A DNA stretch of 64,000 bases, from positions 868,001-932,000 of the forward strand of contig CATKHW010000562.1 of assembly GCA_949752795.1 (NCBI GenBank), read 5' to 3'. Positions 35,998 through 49,909 of this stretch are shown here, piece after piece. The stretch is from Hyperoodon ampullatus (taxonomy: Eukaryota; Chordata; Mammalia; Artiodactyla; Ziphiidae). A program made the translations under genes and the position numbers. The notes beneath the pieces were generated by a model. That model saw only the letters and a program-made list of their open reading frames with translations. It ran no database searches and was not told the DNA's origin. Position 1 is the first letter of the stretch; every line of letters begins with the position of its first letter.

Positions 35998-37736
35998 TGA
36001 CCCTATCTACAACGACAGCTGGATGTGGCATAAGGAGGGACACTTGGGACTTAGATGATTGGTGAGATTGGGTGAGCAAATGCAGACCCTTTAAAGCAAT
36101 AATGCATGGCACCCATTCCATGGGTCCGAACTCTCCAGGTTGAAGGGAATATTACTACAGCTATAACATGTGCGGGAAACCTAGAGAACGGACACACTGT
36201 GAATACGAAAGGTTTCTAAAACTCAACGCATAGTCCCTCTCCTGGTGCTCCGGTTTGACTTTCCGTCTGCTTTACTATCAACCTCCCAACTTGGAGAGAC
36301 AGCCCCTTTAACCTCTTGGTTCGCACAGGTTGCCAATTTGGCAGAGGATGAAAGGGAAGAGGGAGAACCAATGAGAGAGTAGCTGTTAGGCATTTGGACG
36401 GGCACATATCACTGTAATTTCCCGGCAGGAAGAAGAATTAACCAAATTCTCAGCCACCCACCGGGAACCAGTATAGGTCCTGAACCAAAATTTTGGACTT
36501 GCGGTCAGCTCACCAAAACCGAGTTGAAAAATGGAGCTCAGGGGCACAGCAATTCACAAACTGGCCGAGTAATAAAGGACAACTATCGTCCAAAAATCTG
36601 TTGAGGGAAGGCAACGAGGCGGACTTGAAAGCGAGGCAGAATAGCAGGAAACAGATTTCAAGAGGTACGTTGGAATCGCCTTTAAAGCACAGGAAGAGGG
36701 GCACAACTTCGACAATGATGCACTTGGCCAAAAAGGGCGTATGCGTTTTCTCCTGAATATATTCAGGAGAAAACGCATACGCCCTTTTTGGCCAAGCAAG
36801 CAAGCGGGCAATGCAAATCTGCACTACAAAGAAGTATCACTTCCCACCGGTCAAAAGGGACATCCACAAAATGTGTAAGAACAAGAAAGGCAAGACAGGC
36901 CCTGGAGAACAGGGAGCCTTGTTATGCTGATGGGCGGGATGTAAATTGCCAACTGCCTCTCTGGAGGAGTGCATTCTGTTCCCTAAAACAAGTAAAGAAC
37001 AGAGCTACAGAGCCAAGGGCACTACCAGTCTAGGGAATATACCTTGGGAAAACTGAAAATCAATAAGACAGAGCCACCCCAAAATTTAGGGCTGCACTGC
37101 ATACAAGGGCCTCAACTTGGATACACCTTAAGTATCCCAGAAAATATAAACATGGTTCAAAAAATTGTGGTACTTACGTACGATGGAATATCCCTCAGCC
37201 ATGAAATCAATGTCATAAGACCAGTAGCAGCAAAATGGGTGGATTCAGGTACGATGATTCTAAGTGAAATAAGTCACACAGAAAAAGAAACTTATCATAA
37301 GATATCACTTATGAAGATCCTGTAAACATGGCTACACTTGAACTGAGTTAGGAAAGAGAACAGTGTCTCACATTTAGAAAACACTCTTATACCTGCTTAA
37401 GGGGGAAGGAGAGGTGGGGTGATGCATAAAACCAGAGTTTGATATAAGCACAGGTACCGTTCCAAAAACCAACTATGGAATAGACAAGACCTACACCGTC
37501 CTCAGCGAAAGGGACTCAAAACCCCATATTTCCCGCAGAGGAAAATATCTGACTAGTAAGAATCTTAAAACCTATGTATTGATATGTCTCCATAAGGGAA
37601 TCAAGTGTGTCTAGACTGGCATAAACATGGCAGCGAGAATCAGCTCAAACCCACTATAAAAAGGAATTTCAAAAACAAAACAAAAAAACTGGGAAATTCT
37701 TTACAATTCCTTCAGGGTCTCTGATGAAGGCTGGAA
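35998..37736. repeat. Satellite copy C21
   Basis: 1739 bp. The private change gggacttagatgatt near 36047 is followed by caaaaccgag, shared with C17. The palindrome at 36723-36796 is perfect. Confidence 0.96.
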
Positions 37737-39475
37737 TGACCCTATCTACAACGACAGCTGGATGTGGCATAAGGAGGGACACTTGGGACTGAGACGATTG
37801 GTGAGATTGGGTGAGCAAATGCAGACCCTTTAAAGCAATAATGCATGGTACCCATTCCATGGGTCCGAACTCTCCAGGTTGAAGGGAATATTACTACAGC
37901 TATAACAAGTGCGGGAAACCTAGAGAACGGACACACTGTGAATACGAAAGGTTTCTAAAACTCAACGCATAGTCCCTCTCCTGGTGCTCCGGTTTGACTT
38001 TCCGTCTGCTTTACTATCAACCTCCCAACTTGGAGAGACAGCGCCTTTAACCTCTTGGTTCGCACAGGTTGCCAATTTGGCAGAGGATGAAAGGGAAGAG
38101 GGAGAACCAATGAGAGAGTAGCTGTTAGGCATTTGGACGGGCACATATCACTGTAATTTCCCGGCAGGAAGAAGAATTAACCAAATTCTCAGCCACCCAC
38201 CGGGAACCAGTATAGGTCCTGAACCAAAATTTTGGACTTGCGGTCAGCTCACCAAAAACGAGTTGAAAAATGGAGCTCAGGGGCACAGCAATTCACAAAC
38301 TGGCCGAGTAATAAAGGACAACTATCGTCCAAAAATCTGTTGAGGGAAGGCAACGAGGCGGACTTGAAAGCGAGGCAGAATAGCAGGAAACAGATTTCAA
38401 GAGGTACGTTGGAATCGCCTTTAAAGCACAGGAAGAGGGGCACAACTTCGACAATGATGCACTTGGCCAAAAAGGGCGTATGCGTTTTCTCCTGAATATA
38501 TTCAGGAGAAAACGCATACGCCCTTTTTGGCCAAGCAAGCAAGCGGGCAATGCAAATCTGCACTACAAAGAAGTATCACTTCCCACCGGTCAAAAGGGAC
38601 ATCCACAAAATGTGTAAGAACAAGAAAGGCAAGACAGGCCCTGGAGAACAGGGAGCCTTGTTATGCTGATGGGCGGGATGTAAATTGCCAACTGCCTCTC
38701 TGGAGGAGTGCATTCTGTTCCCTAAAACAAGTAAAGAACAGAGCTACAGAGCCAAGGGCACTACCAGTCTAGGGAATATACCTTGGGAAAACTGAAAATC
38801 AATAAGACAGAGCCACCCCAAAATTTAGGGCTGCACTGCATACAAGGACCTCAACTTGGATACACCTTAAGTATCCCAGAAAATATAAACATGGTTCAAA
38901 AAATTGTGGTACTTACGTACGATGGAATATCCCTCAGCCATGAAATCAATGTCATAAGACCAGTAGCAGCAAAATGGGTGGTTTCAGGTACGATGATTCT
39001 AAGTGAAATAAGTCACACAGAAAAAGAAACTTATCATAAGATATCACTTATGAAGATCCTGTAAACATGGCTACACTTGAACTGAGTTAGGAAAGAGAAC
39101 AGTGTCTCACATTTAGAAAACACTCTTATACCTGCTTAAGGGGGAAGGAGAGGTGGGGTGATGCATAAAACCAGAGTTTGATATAAGCACAGGTACCGTT
39201 CCAAAAACCAACTATGGAATAGACAAGACCTACACCGTCCTCAGCGAAAGGGACTCAAAACCCCATATTTCCCGCAGAGGAAAATATCTGACTAGTAAGA
39301 ATCTTAAAACCTATGTATTGATATGTCTCCGTAAGGGAATCAACTGTGTCTAGACTGGCATAAACATGGCAGCGAGAATCAGCTCAAACCCACTATAAAA
39401 AGGAATTTCAAAAACAAAACAAAAAAACTGGGAAATTCTTTACAATTCCTTCAAGGTCTCTGATGAAAGCTGGAA
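37737..39475. repeat. Satellite copy C22
   Basis: 1739 bp. The first half matches C18 (catggtaccc, gacagcgcc) and the second half matches C16/C19 (gggtggtttcagg), so this unit is itself a recombinant. The palindrome at 38462-38535 is perfect. Confidence 0.96.
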
Positions 39476-41214
39476 TGACCCTATCTACAACGACAGCTGG
39501 ATGTGGCATAAGGAGGGACACTTGGGACTGAGACGATTGGTGAGATTGGGTGAGCAAATGCAGACCCTTTAAAGCAATAATGCATGGCACCCTTTCCATG
39601 GGTCCGAACTCTCCAGGTTGAAGGGAATATTACTACAGCTATAACATGTGCGGGAAACCTAGAGAACGGACACACTGTGAATACGAAAGGTTTCTAAAAC
39701 TCAACGCATAGTCCCTCTCCTGGTGCTCCGGTTTGACTTTCCGTCTGCTTTACTATCAACCTCCCAACTTGGAGAGACAGCCCCTTTAACCTCTTGGTTC
39801 GCACAGGTTGCCAATTTGGCAGAGGATGAAAGGGAAGAGGGAGAACCAATGAGAGAGTAGCTGTTAGGCATTTGGACGGGCACATATCACTGTAATTTCC
39901 CGGCAGGAAGAAGAATTAACCAAATTCTCAGCCACCCACCGGGAACCAGTATAGGTCCTGAACCAAAATTTTGGACTTGCAGTCAGCTCAACAAAAACGA
40001 GTTGAAAAATGGAGCTCAGGGGCACAGCAATTCACAAACTGGCCGAGTAATAAAGGACAACTATCGTCCAAAAATCTGTTGAGGGAAGGCAACGAGGCGG
40101 ACTTGAAAGCGAGGCAGAATAGCAGGAAACAGATTTCAAGAGGTACGTTGGAATCGCCTTTAAAGCACAGGAAGAGGGGCACAACTTCGACAATGATGCA
40201 CTTGGCCAAAAAGGGCGTATGCGTTTTCTCCTGAATATATTCAGGAGAAAACGCATACGCCCTTTTTGGCCAAGCAAGCAAGCGGGCAATGCAAATCTGC
40301 ACTACAAAGAAGTATCACTTCCCACCGGTCAAAAGGGACATCCACAAAATGTGTAAGAACAAGAAAGGCAAGACAGGCCCTGGAGAACAGGGAGCCTTGT
40401 TATGCTGATGGGCGGGATGTAAATTGCCAACTGCCTCTCTGGAGGAGTGCATTCTGTTCCCTAAAACAAGTAAAGAACAGAGCTACAGAGCCAAGGGCAC
40501 TACCAGTCTAGGGAATATACCTTGGGAAAACTGAAAATCAATAAGACAGAGCCACCCCAAAATTTAGGGCTGCACTGCATACAAGGGCCTCAACTTGGAT
40601 ACACCTTAAGTATCCCAGAAAATATAAACATGGTTCAAAAAATTGTGGTACTTACGTACGATGGAATATCCCTCAGCCATGAAATCAATGTCATAAGACC
40701 AGTAGCAGCAAAATGGGTGGATTCAGGTACCATGATTCTAAGTGAAATAAGTCACACAGAAAAAGAAACTTATCATAAGATATCACTTATGAAGATCCTG
40801 TAAACATGGCTACACTTCAACTGAGTTAGGAAAGAGAACAGTGTCTCACATTTAGAAAACACTCTTATACCTGCTTAAGGGGGAAGGAGAGGTGGGGTGA
40901 TGCATAAAACCAGAGTTTGATATAAGCACAGGTACCGTTCCAAAAACCAACTATGGAATAGACAAGACCTACACCGTCCTCAGCGAAAGGGACTCAAAAC
41001 CCCATATTTCCCGCAGAGGAAAATATCTGACTAGTAAGAATCTTAAAACCTATGTATTGATATGTCTCCATAAGGGAATCAAGTGTGTCTAGACTGGCAT
41101 AAACATGGCAGCGAGAATCAGCTCAAACCCACTATAAAAAGGAATTTCAAAAACAAAACAAAAAAACTGGGAAATTCTTTACAATTCCTTCAGGGTCTCT
41201 GATGAAGGCTGGAA
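39476..41214. repeat. Satellite copy C23
   Basis: 1739 bp. A near-duplicate of C20 at a 5217-bp offset (caccctttcc, acttgcagtc, ggtaccatgattc, acacttcaactg). The palindrome at 40201-40274 is perfect where C20 has a mismatch. Confidence 0.96.
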
Positions 41215-42953
41215 TGACCCTATCTACAACGACAGCTGGATGTGGCATAAGGAGGGACACTTGGGACTGAGACGATTGGTGAGATTGGGTGAGCAAATGC
41301 AGACCCTTTAAAGCAATAATGCATGGTACCCATTCCATGGGTCCGAACTCTCCAGGTTGAAGGGAATATTACTACAGCTATAACAAGTGCGGGAAACCTA
41401 GAGAACGGACACACTGTGAATACGAAAGGTTTCTAAAACTCAACGCATAGTCCCTCTCCTGGTGCTCCGGTTTGACTTTCCGTCTGCTTTACTATCAACC
41501 TCCCAACTTGGAGAGACAGCGCCTTTAACCTCTTGGTTCGCACAGGTTGCCAATTTGGCAGAGGATGAAAGGGAAGAGGGAGAACCAATGAGAGAGTAGC
41601 TGTTAGGCATTTGGACGGGCACATATCACTGTAATTTCCCGGCAGGAAGAAGAATTAACCAAATTCTCAGCCACCCACCGGGAACCAGTATAGGTCCTGA
41701 ACCAAAATTTTGGACTTGCGGTCAGCTCACCAAAAACGAGTTGAAAAATGGAGCTCAGGGGCACAGCAATTCACAAACTGGCCGAGTAATAAAGGACAAC
41801 TATCGTCCAAAAATCTGTTGAGGGAAGGCAACGAGGCGGACTTGAAAGCGAGGCAGAATAGCAGGAAACAGATTTCAAGAGGTACGTTGGAATCGCCTTT
41901 AAAGCACAGGAAGAGGGGCACAACTTCGACAATGATGCACTTGGCCAAAAAGAGCGTATGCGTTTTCTCCTGAATATATTCAGGAGAAAACGCATACGCC
42001 CTTTTTGGCCAAGCAAGCAAGCGGGCAATGCAAATCTGCACTACAAAGAAGTATCACTTCCCACCGGTCAAAAGGGACATCCACAAAATGTGTAAGAACA
42101 AGAAAGGCAAGACAGGCCCTGGAGAACAGGGAGCCTTGTTATGCTGATGGGCGGGATGTAAATTGCCAACTGCCTCTCTGGAGGAGTGCATTCTGTTCCC
42201 TAAAACAAGTAAAGAACAGAGCTACAGAGCCAAGGGCACTACCAGTCTAGGGAATATACCTTGGGAAAACTGAAAATCAATAAGACAGAGCCACCCCAAA
42301 ATTTAGGGCTGCACTGCATACAAGGACCTCAACTTGGATACACCTTAAGTATCCCAGAAAATATAAACATGGTTCAAAAAATTGTGGTACTTACGTACAA
42401 TGGAATATCCCTCAGCCATGAAATCAATGTCATAAGACCAGTAGCAGCAAAATGGGTGGATTCAGGTACGATGATTCTAAGTGAAATAAGTCACACAGAA
42501 AAAGAAACTTATCATAAGATATCACTTATGAAGATCCTGTAAACATGGCTACACTTGAACTGAGTTAGGAAAGAGAACAGTGTCTCACATTTAGAAAACA
42601 CTCTTATACCTGCTTAAGGGGGAAGGAGAGGTGGGGTGTTGCATAAAACCAGAGTTTGATATAAGCACAGGTACCGTTCCAAAAACCAACTATGCAATAG
42701 ACAAGACCTACACCGTCCTCAGCGAAAGGGACTCAAAACCCCATATTTCCCGCAGAGGAAAATATCTGACTAGTAAGAATCTTAAAACCTATGTATTGAT
42801 ATGTCTCCATAAGGGAATCAAGTGTGTCTAGACTGGCATAAACATGGCAGCGAGAATCAGCTCAAACCCACTATAAAAAGGAATTTCAAAAACAAAACAA
42901 AAAAACTGGGAAATTCTTTACAATTCCTTCAGGGTCTCTGATGAAGGCTGGAA
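41215..42953. repeat. Satellite copy C24
   Basis: 1739 bp. Starts like C18 and C22 (catggtaccc, gacagcgcc). The palindrome at 41940-42013 has the C18-type mismatch (aaaaagagcg). Private changes include cgtacaatgg near 42396 and ggtggggtgttgc near 42635. Confidence 0.96.
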
Positions 42954-44692
42954 TGACCCTATCTACAACGACAGCTGGATGTGGCATAAGGAGGGACACT
43001 TGGGACTGAGACGATTGGTGAGATTGGGTGAGCAAATGCAGACCCTTTAAAGCAATAATGCATGGTACCCATTCCATGGGTCCGAACTCTCCAGGTTGAA
43101 GGGAATATTACTACAGCTATAACAAGTGCGGGAAACCTAGAGAACGGACACACTGTGAATACGAAAGGTTTCTAAAACTCAACGCATAGTCCCTCTCCTG
43201 GTGCTCCGGTTTGACTTTCCGTCTGCTTTACTATCAACCTCCCAACTTGGAGAGACAGCGCCTTTAACCTCTTGGTTCGCACAGGTTGCCAATTTGGCAG
43301 AGGATGAAAGGGAAGAGGGAGAACCAATGAGAGAGTAGCTGTTAGGCATTTGGACGGGCACATATCACTGTAATTTCCCGGCAGGAAGAAGAATTAACCA
43401 AATTCTCAGCCACCCACCGGGAACCAGTATAGGTCCTGAACCAAAATTTTGGACTTGCGGTCAGCTCACCAAAAACGAGTTGAAAAATGGAGCTCAGGGG
43501 CACAGCAATTCACAAACTGGCCGAGTAATAAAGGACAACTATCGTCCAAAAATCTGTTGAGGGAAGGCAACGAGGCGGACTTGAAAGCGAGGCAGAATAG
43601 CAGGAAACAGATTTCAAGAGGTACGTTGGAATCGCCTTTAAAGCACAGGAAGAGGGGCACAACTTCGACAATGATGCACTTGGCCAAAAAGGGCGTATGC
43701 GTTTTCTCCTGAATATATTCAGGAGAAAACGCATACGCCCTTTTTGGCCAAGCAAGCAAGCGGGCAATGCAAATCTGCACTACAAAGAAGTATCACTTCC
43801 CACCGGTCAAAAGGGACATCCACAAAATGTGTAAGAACAAGAAAGGCAAGACAGGCCCTGGAGAACAGGGAGCCTTGTTATGCTGATGGGCGGGTTGTAA
43901 ATTGCCAACTGCCTCTCTGGAGGAGTGCATTCTGTTCCCTAAAACAAGTAAAGAACAGAGCTACAGAGCCAAGGGCACTACCAGCCTAGGGAATATACCT
44001 TGGGAAAACTGAAAATCAATAAGACAGAGCCACCCCAAAATTTAGGGCTGCACTGCATACAAGGACCTCAACTTGGATACACCTTAAGTATCCCAGAAAA
44101 TATAAACATGGTTCAAAAAATTGTGGTACTTACGTACGATGGAATATCCCTCAGCCATGAAATCAATGTCATAAGACCAGTAGCAGCAAAATGGGTGGAT
44201 TCAGGTACGATGATTCTAAGTGAAATAAGTCACACAGAAAAAGAAACTTATCATAAGATATCACTTATGAAGATCCTGTAAACATGGCTACACTTCAACT
44301 GAGTTAGGAAAGAGAACAGTGTCTCACATTTAGAAAACACTCTTATACCTGCTTAAGGGGGAAGGAGAGGTGGGGTGATAAATAAAACCAGAGTTTGATA
44401 TAAGCACAGGTACCGTTCCAAAAATCAACTATGGAATAGACAAGACCTACACCGTCCTCAGCGAAAGGGACTCAAAACCCCATATTTCCCGCAGAGGAAA
44501 ATATCTGACTAGTAAGAATCTTAAAACCTATGTATTGATATGTCTCCATAAGGGAATCAAGTGTGTCTAGACTGGCATAAACATGGCAGCGAGAATCAGC
44601 TCAAACCCACTATAAAAAGGAATTTCAAAAACAAAACAAAAAAACTGGGAAATTCTTTACAATTCCTTCAGGGTCTCTGATGAAAGCTGGAA
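42954..44692. repeat. Satellite copy C25
   Basis: 1739 bp. The first half is the same variant as C24. It introduces accagcctaggg near 43980 and gataaataaaacc near 44378, which mark the following lineage C26, C27, C29 and C31. The palindrome at 43679-43752 is perfect. Confidence 0.96.
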
Positions 44693-46431
44693 TGACCCTA
44701 TCTACAACGACACCTGGATATGGCATAAGGAGGGACACTTGGGACTGAGACGATTGGTGAGATTGGGTGAGCAAATGCAGACCCTTTAAAGCAATAATGC
44801 ATGGCACCCATTCCATGGGTCCGAACTCTCCAGGTTGAAGGGAATATTACTACAGCTATAACATGTGCGGGAAACCTAGAGAACGGACACACTGTGAATA
44901 CGAAAGGTTTCTAAAACTCAACGCATAGTCCCTCTCCTGGTGCTCCGGTTTGACTTTCCGTCTGCTTTACTATCAACCTCCCAACTTGGAGAGACAGCCC
45001 CTTTAACCTCTTGGTTCGCACAGGTTGCCAATTTGGCAGAGGATGAAAGGGAAGAGGGAGAACCAATGAGAGAGTAGCTGTTAGGCATTTGGACGGGCAC
45101 ATATCACTGTAATTTCCCGGCAGGAAGAAGAATTAACCAAATTCTCAGCCACCCACCGGGAACCAGTATAGGTCCTGAACCAAAATTTTGGACTTGCGGT
45201 CAGCTCACCAAAAACGAGTTGAAAAATGGAGCTCAGGGGCACAGCAATTCACAAACTGGCCGAGTAATAAAGGACAACTATCGTCCAAAAATCTGTTGAG
45301 GGAAGGCAACGAGGCGGACTTGAAAGCGAGGCAGAATAGCAGGAAACAGATTTCAAGAGGTACGTTGGAATCGCCTTTAAAGCACAGGAAGAGGGGCACA
45401 ACTTCGACAATGATGCACTTGGCCAAAAGGGGCGTATGCGTTTTCTCCTGAATATATTCAGGAGAAAACGCATACGCCCTTTTTGGCCAAGCAAGCAAGC
45501 GGGCAATGCAAATCTGCACTACAAAGAAGTATCACTTCCCACCGGTCAAAAGGGACATCCACAAAATGTGTAAGAACAAGAAAGGCAAGACAGGCCCTGG
45601 AGAACAGGGAGCCTTGTTATGCTGATGGGCGGGATGTAAATTGCCAACTGCCTCTCTGGAGGAGTGCATTCTGTTCCCTAAAACAAGTAAAGAACAGAGC
45701 TACAGAGCCAAGGGCACTACCAGCCTAGGGAATATACCTTGGGAAAACTGAAAATCAATAAGACAGAGCCACCCCAAAATTTAGGGCTGCACTGCATACA
45801 AGGACCTCAACTTGGATACACCTTAAGTATCCCAGAAAATATAAACGTGGTTCAAAAAATTGTGGTACTTACGTACGATGGAATATCCCTCAGCCATGAA
45901 ATCAATGTCATAAGACCAGTAGCAGCAAAATGGGTGGATTCAGGTACGATGATTCTAAGTGAAATAAGTCACACAGAAAAAGAAACTTATCATAAGATAT
46001 CACTTATGAAGATCCTGTAAACATGGCTACACTTGAACTGAGTTAGGAAAGAGAACAGTGTCTCACATTTAGAAAACACTCTTATACCTGCTTAAGGGGG
46101 AAGGAGAGGTGGGGTGATGAATAAAACCAGAGTTTGATATAAGCACAGGTACCGTTCCAAAAACCAACTATGGAATAGACAAGACCTACACCGTCCTCAG
46201 CGAAAGGGACTCAAAACTCCATATTTCCCGCAGAGGAAAATATCTGACTAGTAAGAATCTTAAAACCTATGTATTGATATGTCTCCGTAAGGGAATCAAG
46301 TGTGTCTAGACTGGCATAAACATGGCAGCGAGAATCAGCTCAAACCCACTATAAAAAGGAATTTCAAAAACAAAACAAAAAAACTGGGAAATTCTTTACA
46401 ATTCCTTCAGGGTCTCTGATGAAGGCTGGAA
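44693..46431. repeat. Satellite copy C26
   Basis: 1739 bp. Private changes include cgacacctggatatgg near its start and ataaacgtggttc. The palindrome at 45418-45491 has one left-arm mismatch (ccaaaaggggcg). It carries gatgaataaaacc, adding an AATAAA. Confidence 0.96.
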
Positions 46432-48170
46432 TGACCCTATCTACAACGACAGCTGGATGTGGCATAAGGAGGGACACTTGGGACTGAGACGATTGGTGAG
46501 ATTGGGTGAGCAAATGCAGACCCTTTAAAGCAATAATGCATGGCACCCATTCCATGGGTCCGAACTCTCCAGGTTGAAGGGAATATTACTACAGCTATAA
46601 CATGTGCGGGAAACCTAGAGAATGGACACACTGTGAATACGAAAGGTTTCTAAAACTCAACGCATAGTCCCTCCCCTGGTGCTCCGGTTTGACTTTCTGT
46701 CTGCTTTACTATCAACCTCCCAAATTGGAGAGACAGCCCCTTTAACCTCTTGGTTCGCACAGGTTGCCAATTTGGCAGAGGATGAAAGGGAAGAGGGAGA
46801 ACCAATGAGAGAGTAGCTGTTAGGCATTTGGACGGGCACATATCACTGTAATTTCCCGGCAGGAAGAAGAATTAACCAAATTCTCAGCCACCCACCGGGA
46901 ACCAGTATAGGTCCTGAACCAAAATTTTGGACTTGCGGTCAGCTCACCAAAAGCGAGTTGAAAAATGGAGCTCAGGGGCACAGCAATTCACAAACTGGCC
47001 GAGTAATAAAGGACAACTATCGTCCAAAAATCTGTTGAGGGAAGGCAACGAGGCGGACTTGAAAGCGAGGCAGAATAGCAGGAAACAGATTTCAAGAGGT
47101 ACGTTGGAATCGCCTTTAAAGCACAGGAAGAGGGGCACAACTTCGACAATGATGCACTTGGCCAAAATGGGCGTATGCGTTTTCTCCTGAATATATTCAG
47201 GAGAAAACGCATACGCCCTTTTTGGCCAAGCAAGCAAGCGGGCAATGCAAATCTGCACTACAAAGAAGTATCACTTCCCACCGGTCAAAAGGGACATCCA
47301 CAAAATGTGTAAGAACAAGAAAGGCAAGACAGGCCCTGGAGAACAGGGAGCCTTGTTATGCTGATGGGCGGGATGTAAATTGCCAACTGCCTCTCTGGAG
47401 GAGTGCATTCTGTTCCCTAAAACAAGTAAAGAACAGAGCTACAGAGCCAAGGGCACAACCAGCCTAGGGAATATACCTTGGGAAAACTGAAAATCAATAA
47501 GACAGAGCCACCCCAAAATTTAGGGCTGCACTGCATACAAGGGCCTCAACTTGGATACACCTTAAGTATCCCAGAAAATATAAACATGGTTCAAAAAATT
47601 GTGGTACTTACGTACGATGGAATATCCCTCAGCCATGAAATCAATGTCATAAGACCAGTAGCAGCAAAATGGGTGGATTCAGGTACGATGATTCTAAGTG
47701 AAATAAGTCACACAGAAAAAGAAACTTATCATAAGATATCACTTATGAAGATCCTGTAAACATGGCTACACTTGAACTGAGTTAGGAAAGAGAACAGTGT
47801 CTCACATTTAGAAAACACTCTTATACCTGCTTAAGGGGGAAGGAGAGGTGGGGTGATGAATAAAACCAGAGTTTGATAAAAGCACAGGTACCGTTCCAAA
47901 AACCAACTATGGAATAGACAAGACCTACACCGTCCTCAGCGAAAGGGACTCAAAACCCCATATTTCCCGCAGAGGAAAATATCTGACTAGTAAGAATCTT
48001 AAAACCTATGTATTGATATGTCTCCGTAAGGGAATCAACTGTGTCTAGACTGGCATAAACATGGCAGCGAGAATCAGCTCAAACCCACTATAAAAAGGAA
48101 TTTCAAAAACAAAACAAAAAAACTGGGAAATTCTTTACAATTCCTTCAGGGTCTCTGATGAAAGCTGGAA
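46432..48170. repeat. Satellite copy C27
   Basis: 1739 bp. Private CpG transitions include gagaatggac and ctttctgtctg. The palindrome at 47157-47230 has one left-arm mismatch (ccaaaatgggcg), shared with C28. Confidence 0.96.
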
Positions 48171-49909
48171 TGACCCTATCTACAACGACAGCTGGATGTG
48201 GCATAAGGAGGGACACTTGGGACTGAGACGGTTGGTGAGACTGGGTGAGCAAATGCAGACCCTTTAAAGCAATAATGCATGGCACCCATTCCATGGGTCC
48301 GAACTCTCCAGGTTGAAGGGAATATTACTACAGCTATAACATGTGCGGGAAACCTAGAGAACGGACACACTGTGAATACGAAAGGTTTCTAAAACTCAAC
48401 GAATAGTCCCTCTCCTGGTGCTCCGGTTTGACTTTCCGTCTGCTTTACTATCAACCTCCCAACTTGGAGAGACAGCCCCTTTAACCTCTTGGTTCGCACA
48501 GGTTGCCAATTTGGCAGAGGATGAAAGGGAAGAGGGAGAACCAATGAGAGAGTAGCTGTTAGGCATTTGGACGGGCATATATCACTGTAATTTTCCGGCA
48601 GAAAGAAGAATTAACCAAATTCTCAGCCACCCACCGGGAACCAGTATAGGTCCTGAACCAAAATTTTGGACATGCGGTCAGCTCACCAAAAATGAGTTGA
48701 AAAATGGAGCTCAGGGGCACAGCAATTCACAAACTGGCCGAGTAATAAAGGACAACTATCGTCCAAAAATCTGTTGAGGGAAGGCAACGAGGCGGACTTG
48801 AAAGCGAGGCAGAATAGCAGGAAACAGATTTCAAGAGGTACGTTGGAATCGCCTTTAAAGCACAGGAAGAGGGGCACAACTTCGACAATGATGCACTTGG
48901 CCAAAATGGGCGTATGCGTTTTCTCCTGAATATATTCAGGAGAAAACGCATACGCCCTTTTTGGCCAAGCAAGCAAGTGGGCAATGCAAATCTGCACTAC
49001 AAAGAAGTATCACTTCCCACCGGTCAAAAGGGACATCCACAAAATGTGTAAGAACAAGAAAGGCAAGACAGGCCCTGGAGAACAGGGAGCCTTGTTATGC
49101 TGATGGGCGGGATGTAAATTGCCAACTGCCTCTCTGGAGGAGTGCATTCTGTTCCCTAAAACAAGTAAAGAACAGAGCTACAGAGCCAAGGGCACTACCA
49201 GTCTAGGGAATATACCTTGGGAAAACTGAAAATCAATAAGACAGAGCCACCCCAAAATTTAGGGCTGCACTGCATACAAGGGCCTCAACTTGGATACACC
49301 TTAAGTATCCCAGAAAATATAAACATGGTTCAAAAAATTGTGGTACTTACGTACGATGGAATATCCCTCAGCCATGAAATCAATGTCATAAGACCAGTAG
49401 CAGCAAAATGGGTGGATTCAGGTACGATGATTCTAAGTGAAATAAGTCACACAGAAAAAGAAACTTATCATAAGATATCACTTATGAAGATCCTGTAAAC
49501 ATGGCTACACTTGAACTGAGTTAGGAAAGAGAACAGTGTCTCACATTTAGTAAACACTCTTATACCTGCTTAAGGGGGAAGGAGAGGTGGGGTGATGCAT
49601 AAAACCAGAGTTTGATATAAGCACAGGTACCGTTCCAAAAACCAACTATGGAATAGACAAGACCTACACCGTCCTCAGCGAAAGGGACTCAAAACCCCAT
49701 ATTTCCCGCAGAGGAAAATATCTGACTAGTAAGAATCTTAAAACCTATGTATTGATATGTCTCCATAAGGGAATCAAGTGTGTCTAGACTGGCATAAACA
49801 TGGCAGCGAGAATCAGCTCAAACCCACTATAAAAAGGAATTTCAAAAACAAAACAAAAAAACTGGGAAATTCTTTACAATTCCTTCAGGGTCTCTGATGA
49901 AGGCTGGAA
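48171..49909. repeat. Satellite copy C28
   Basis: 1739 bp. The first half carries gagacggttggtgagactgg, as do C30 and C32. The palindrome at 48896-48969 has the C27-type mismatch. The tail carries tttagtaaac near 49550, shared with C30. Confidence 0.96.
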
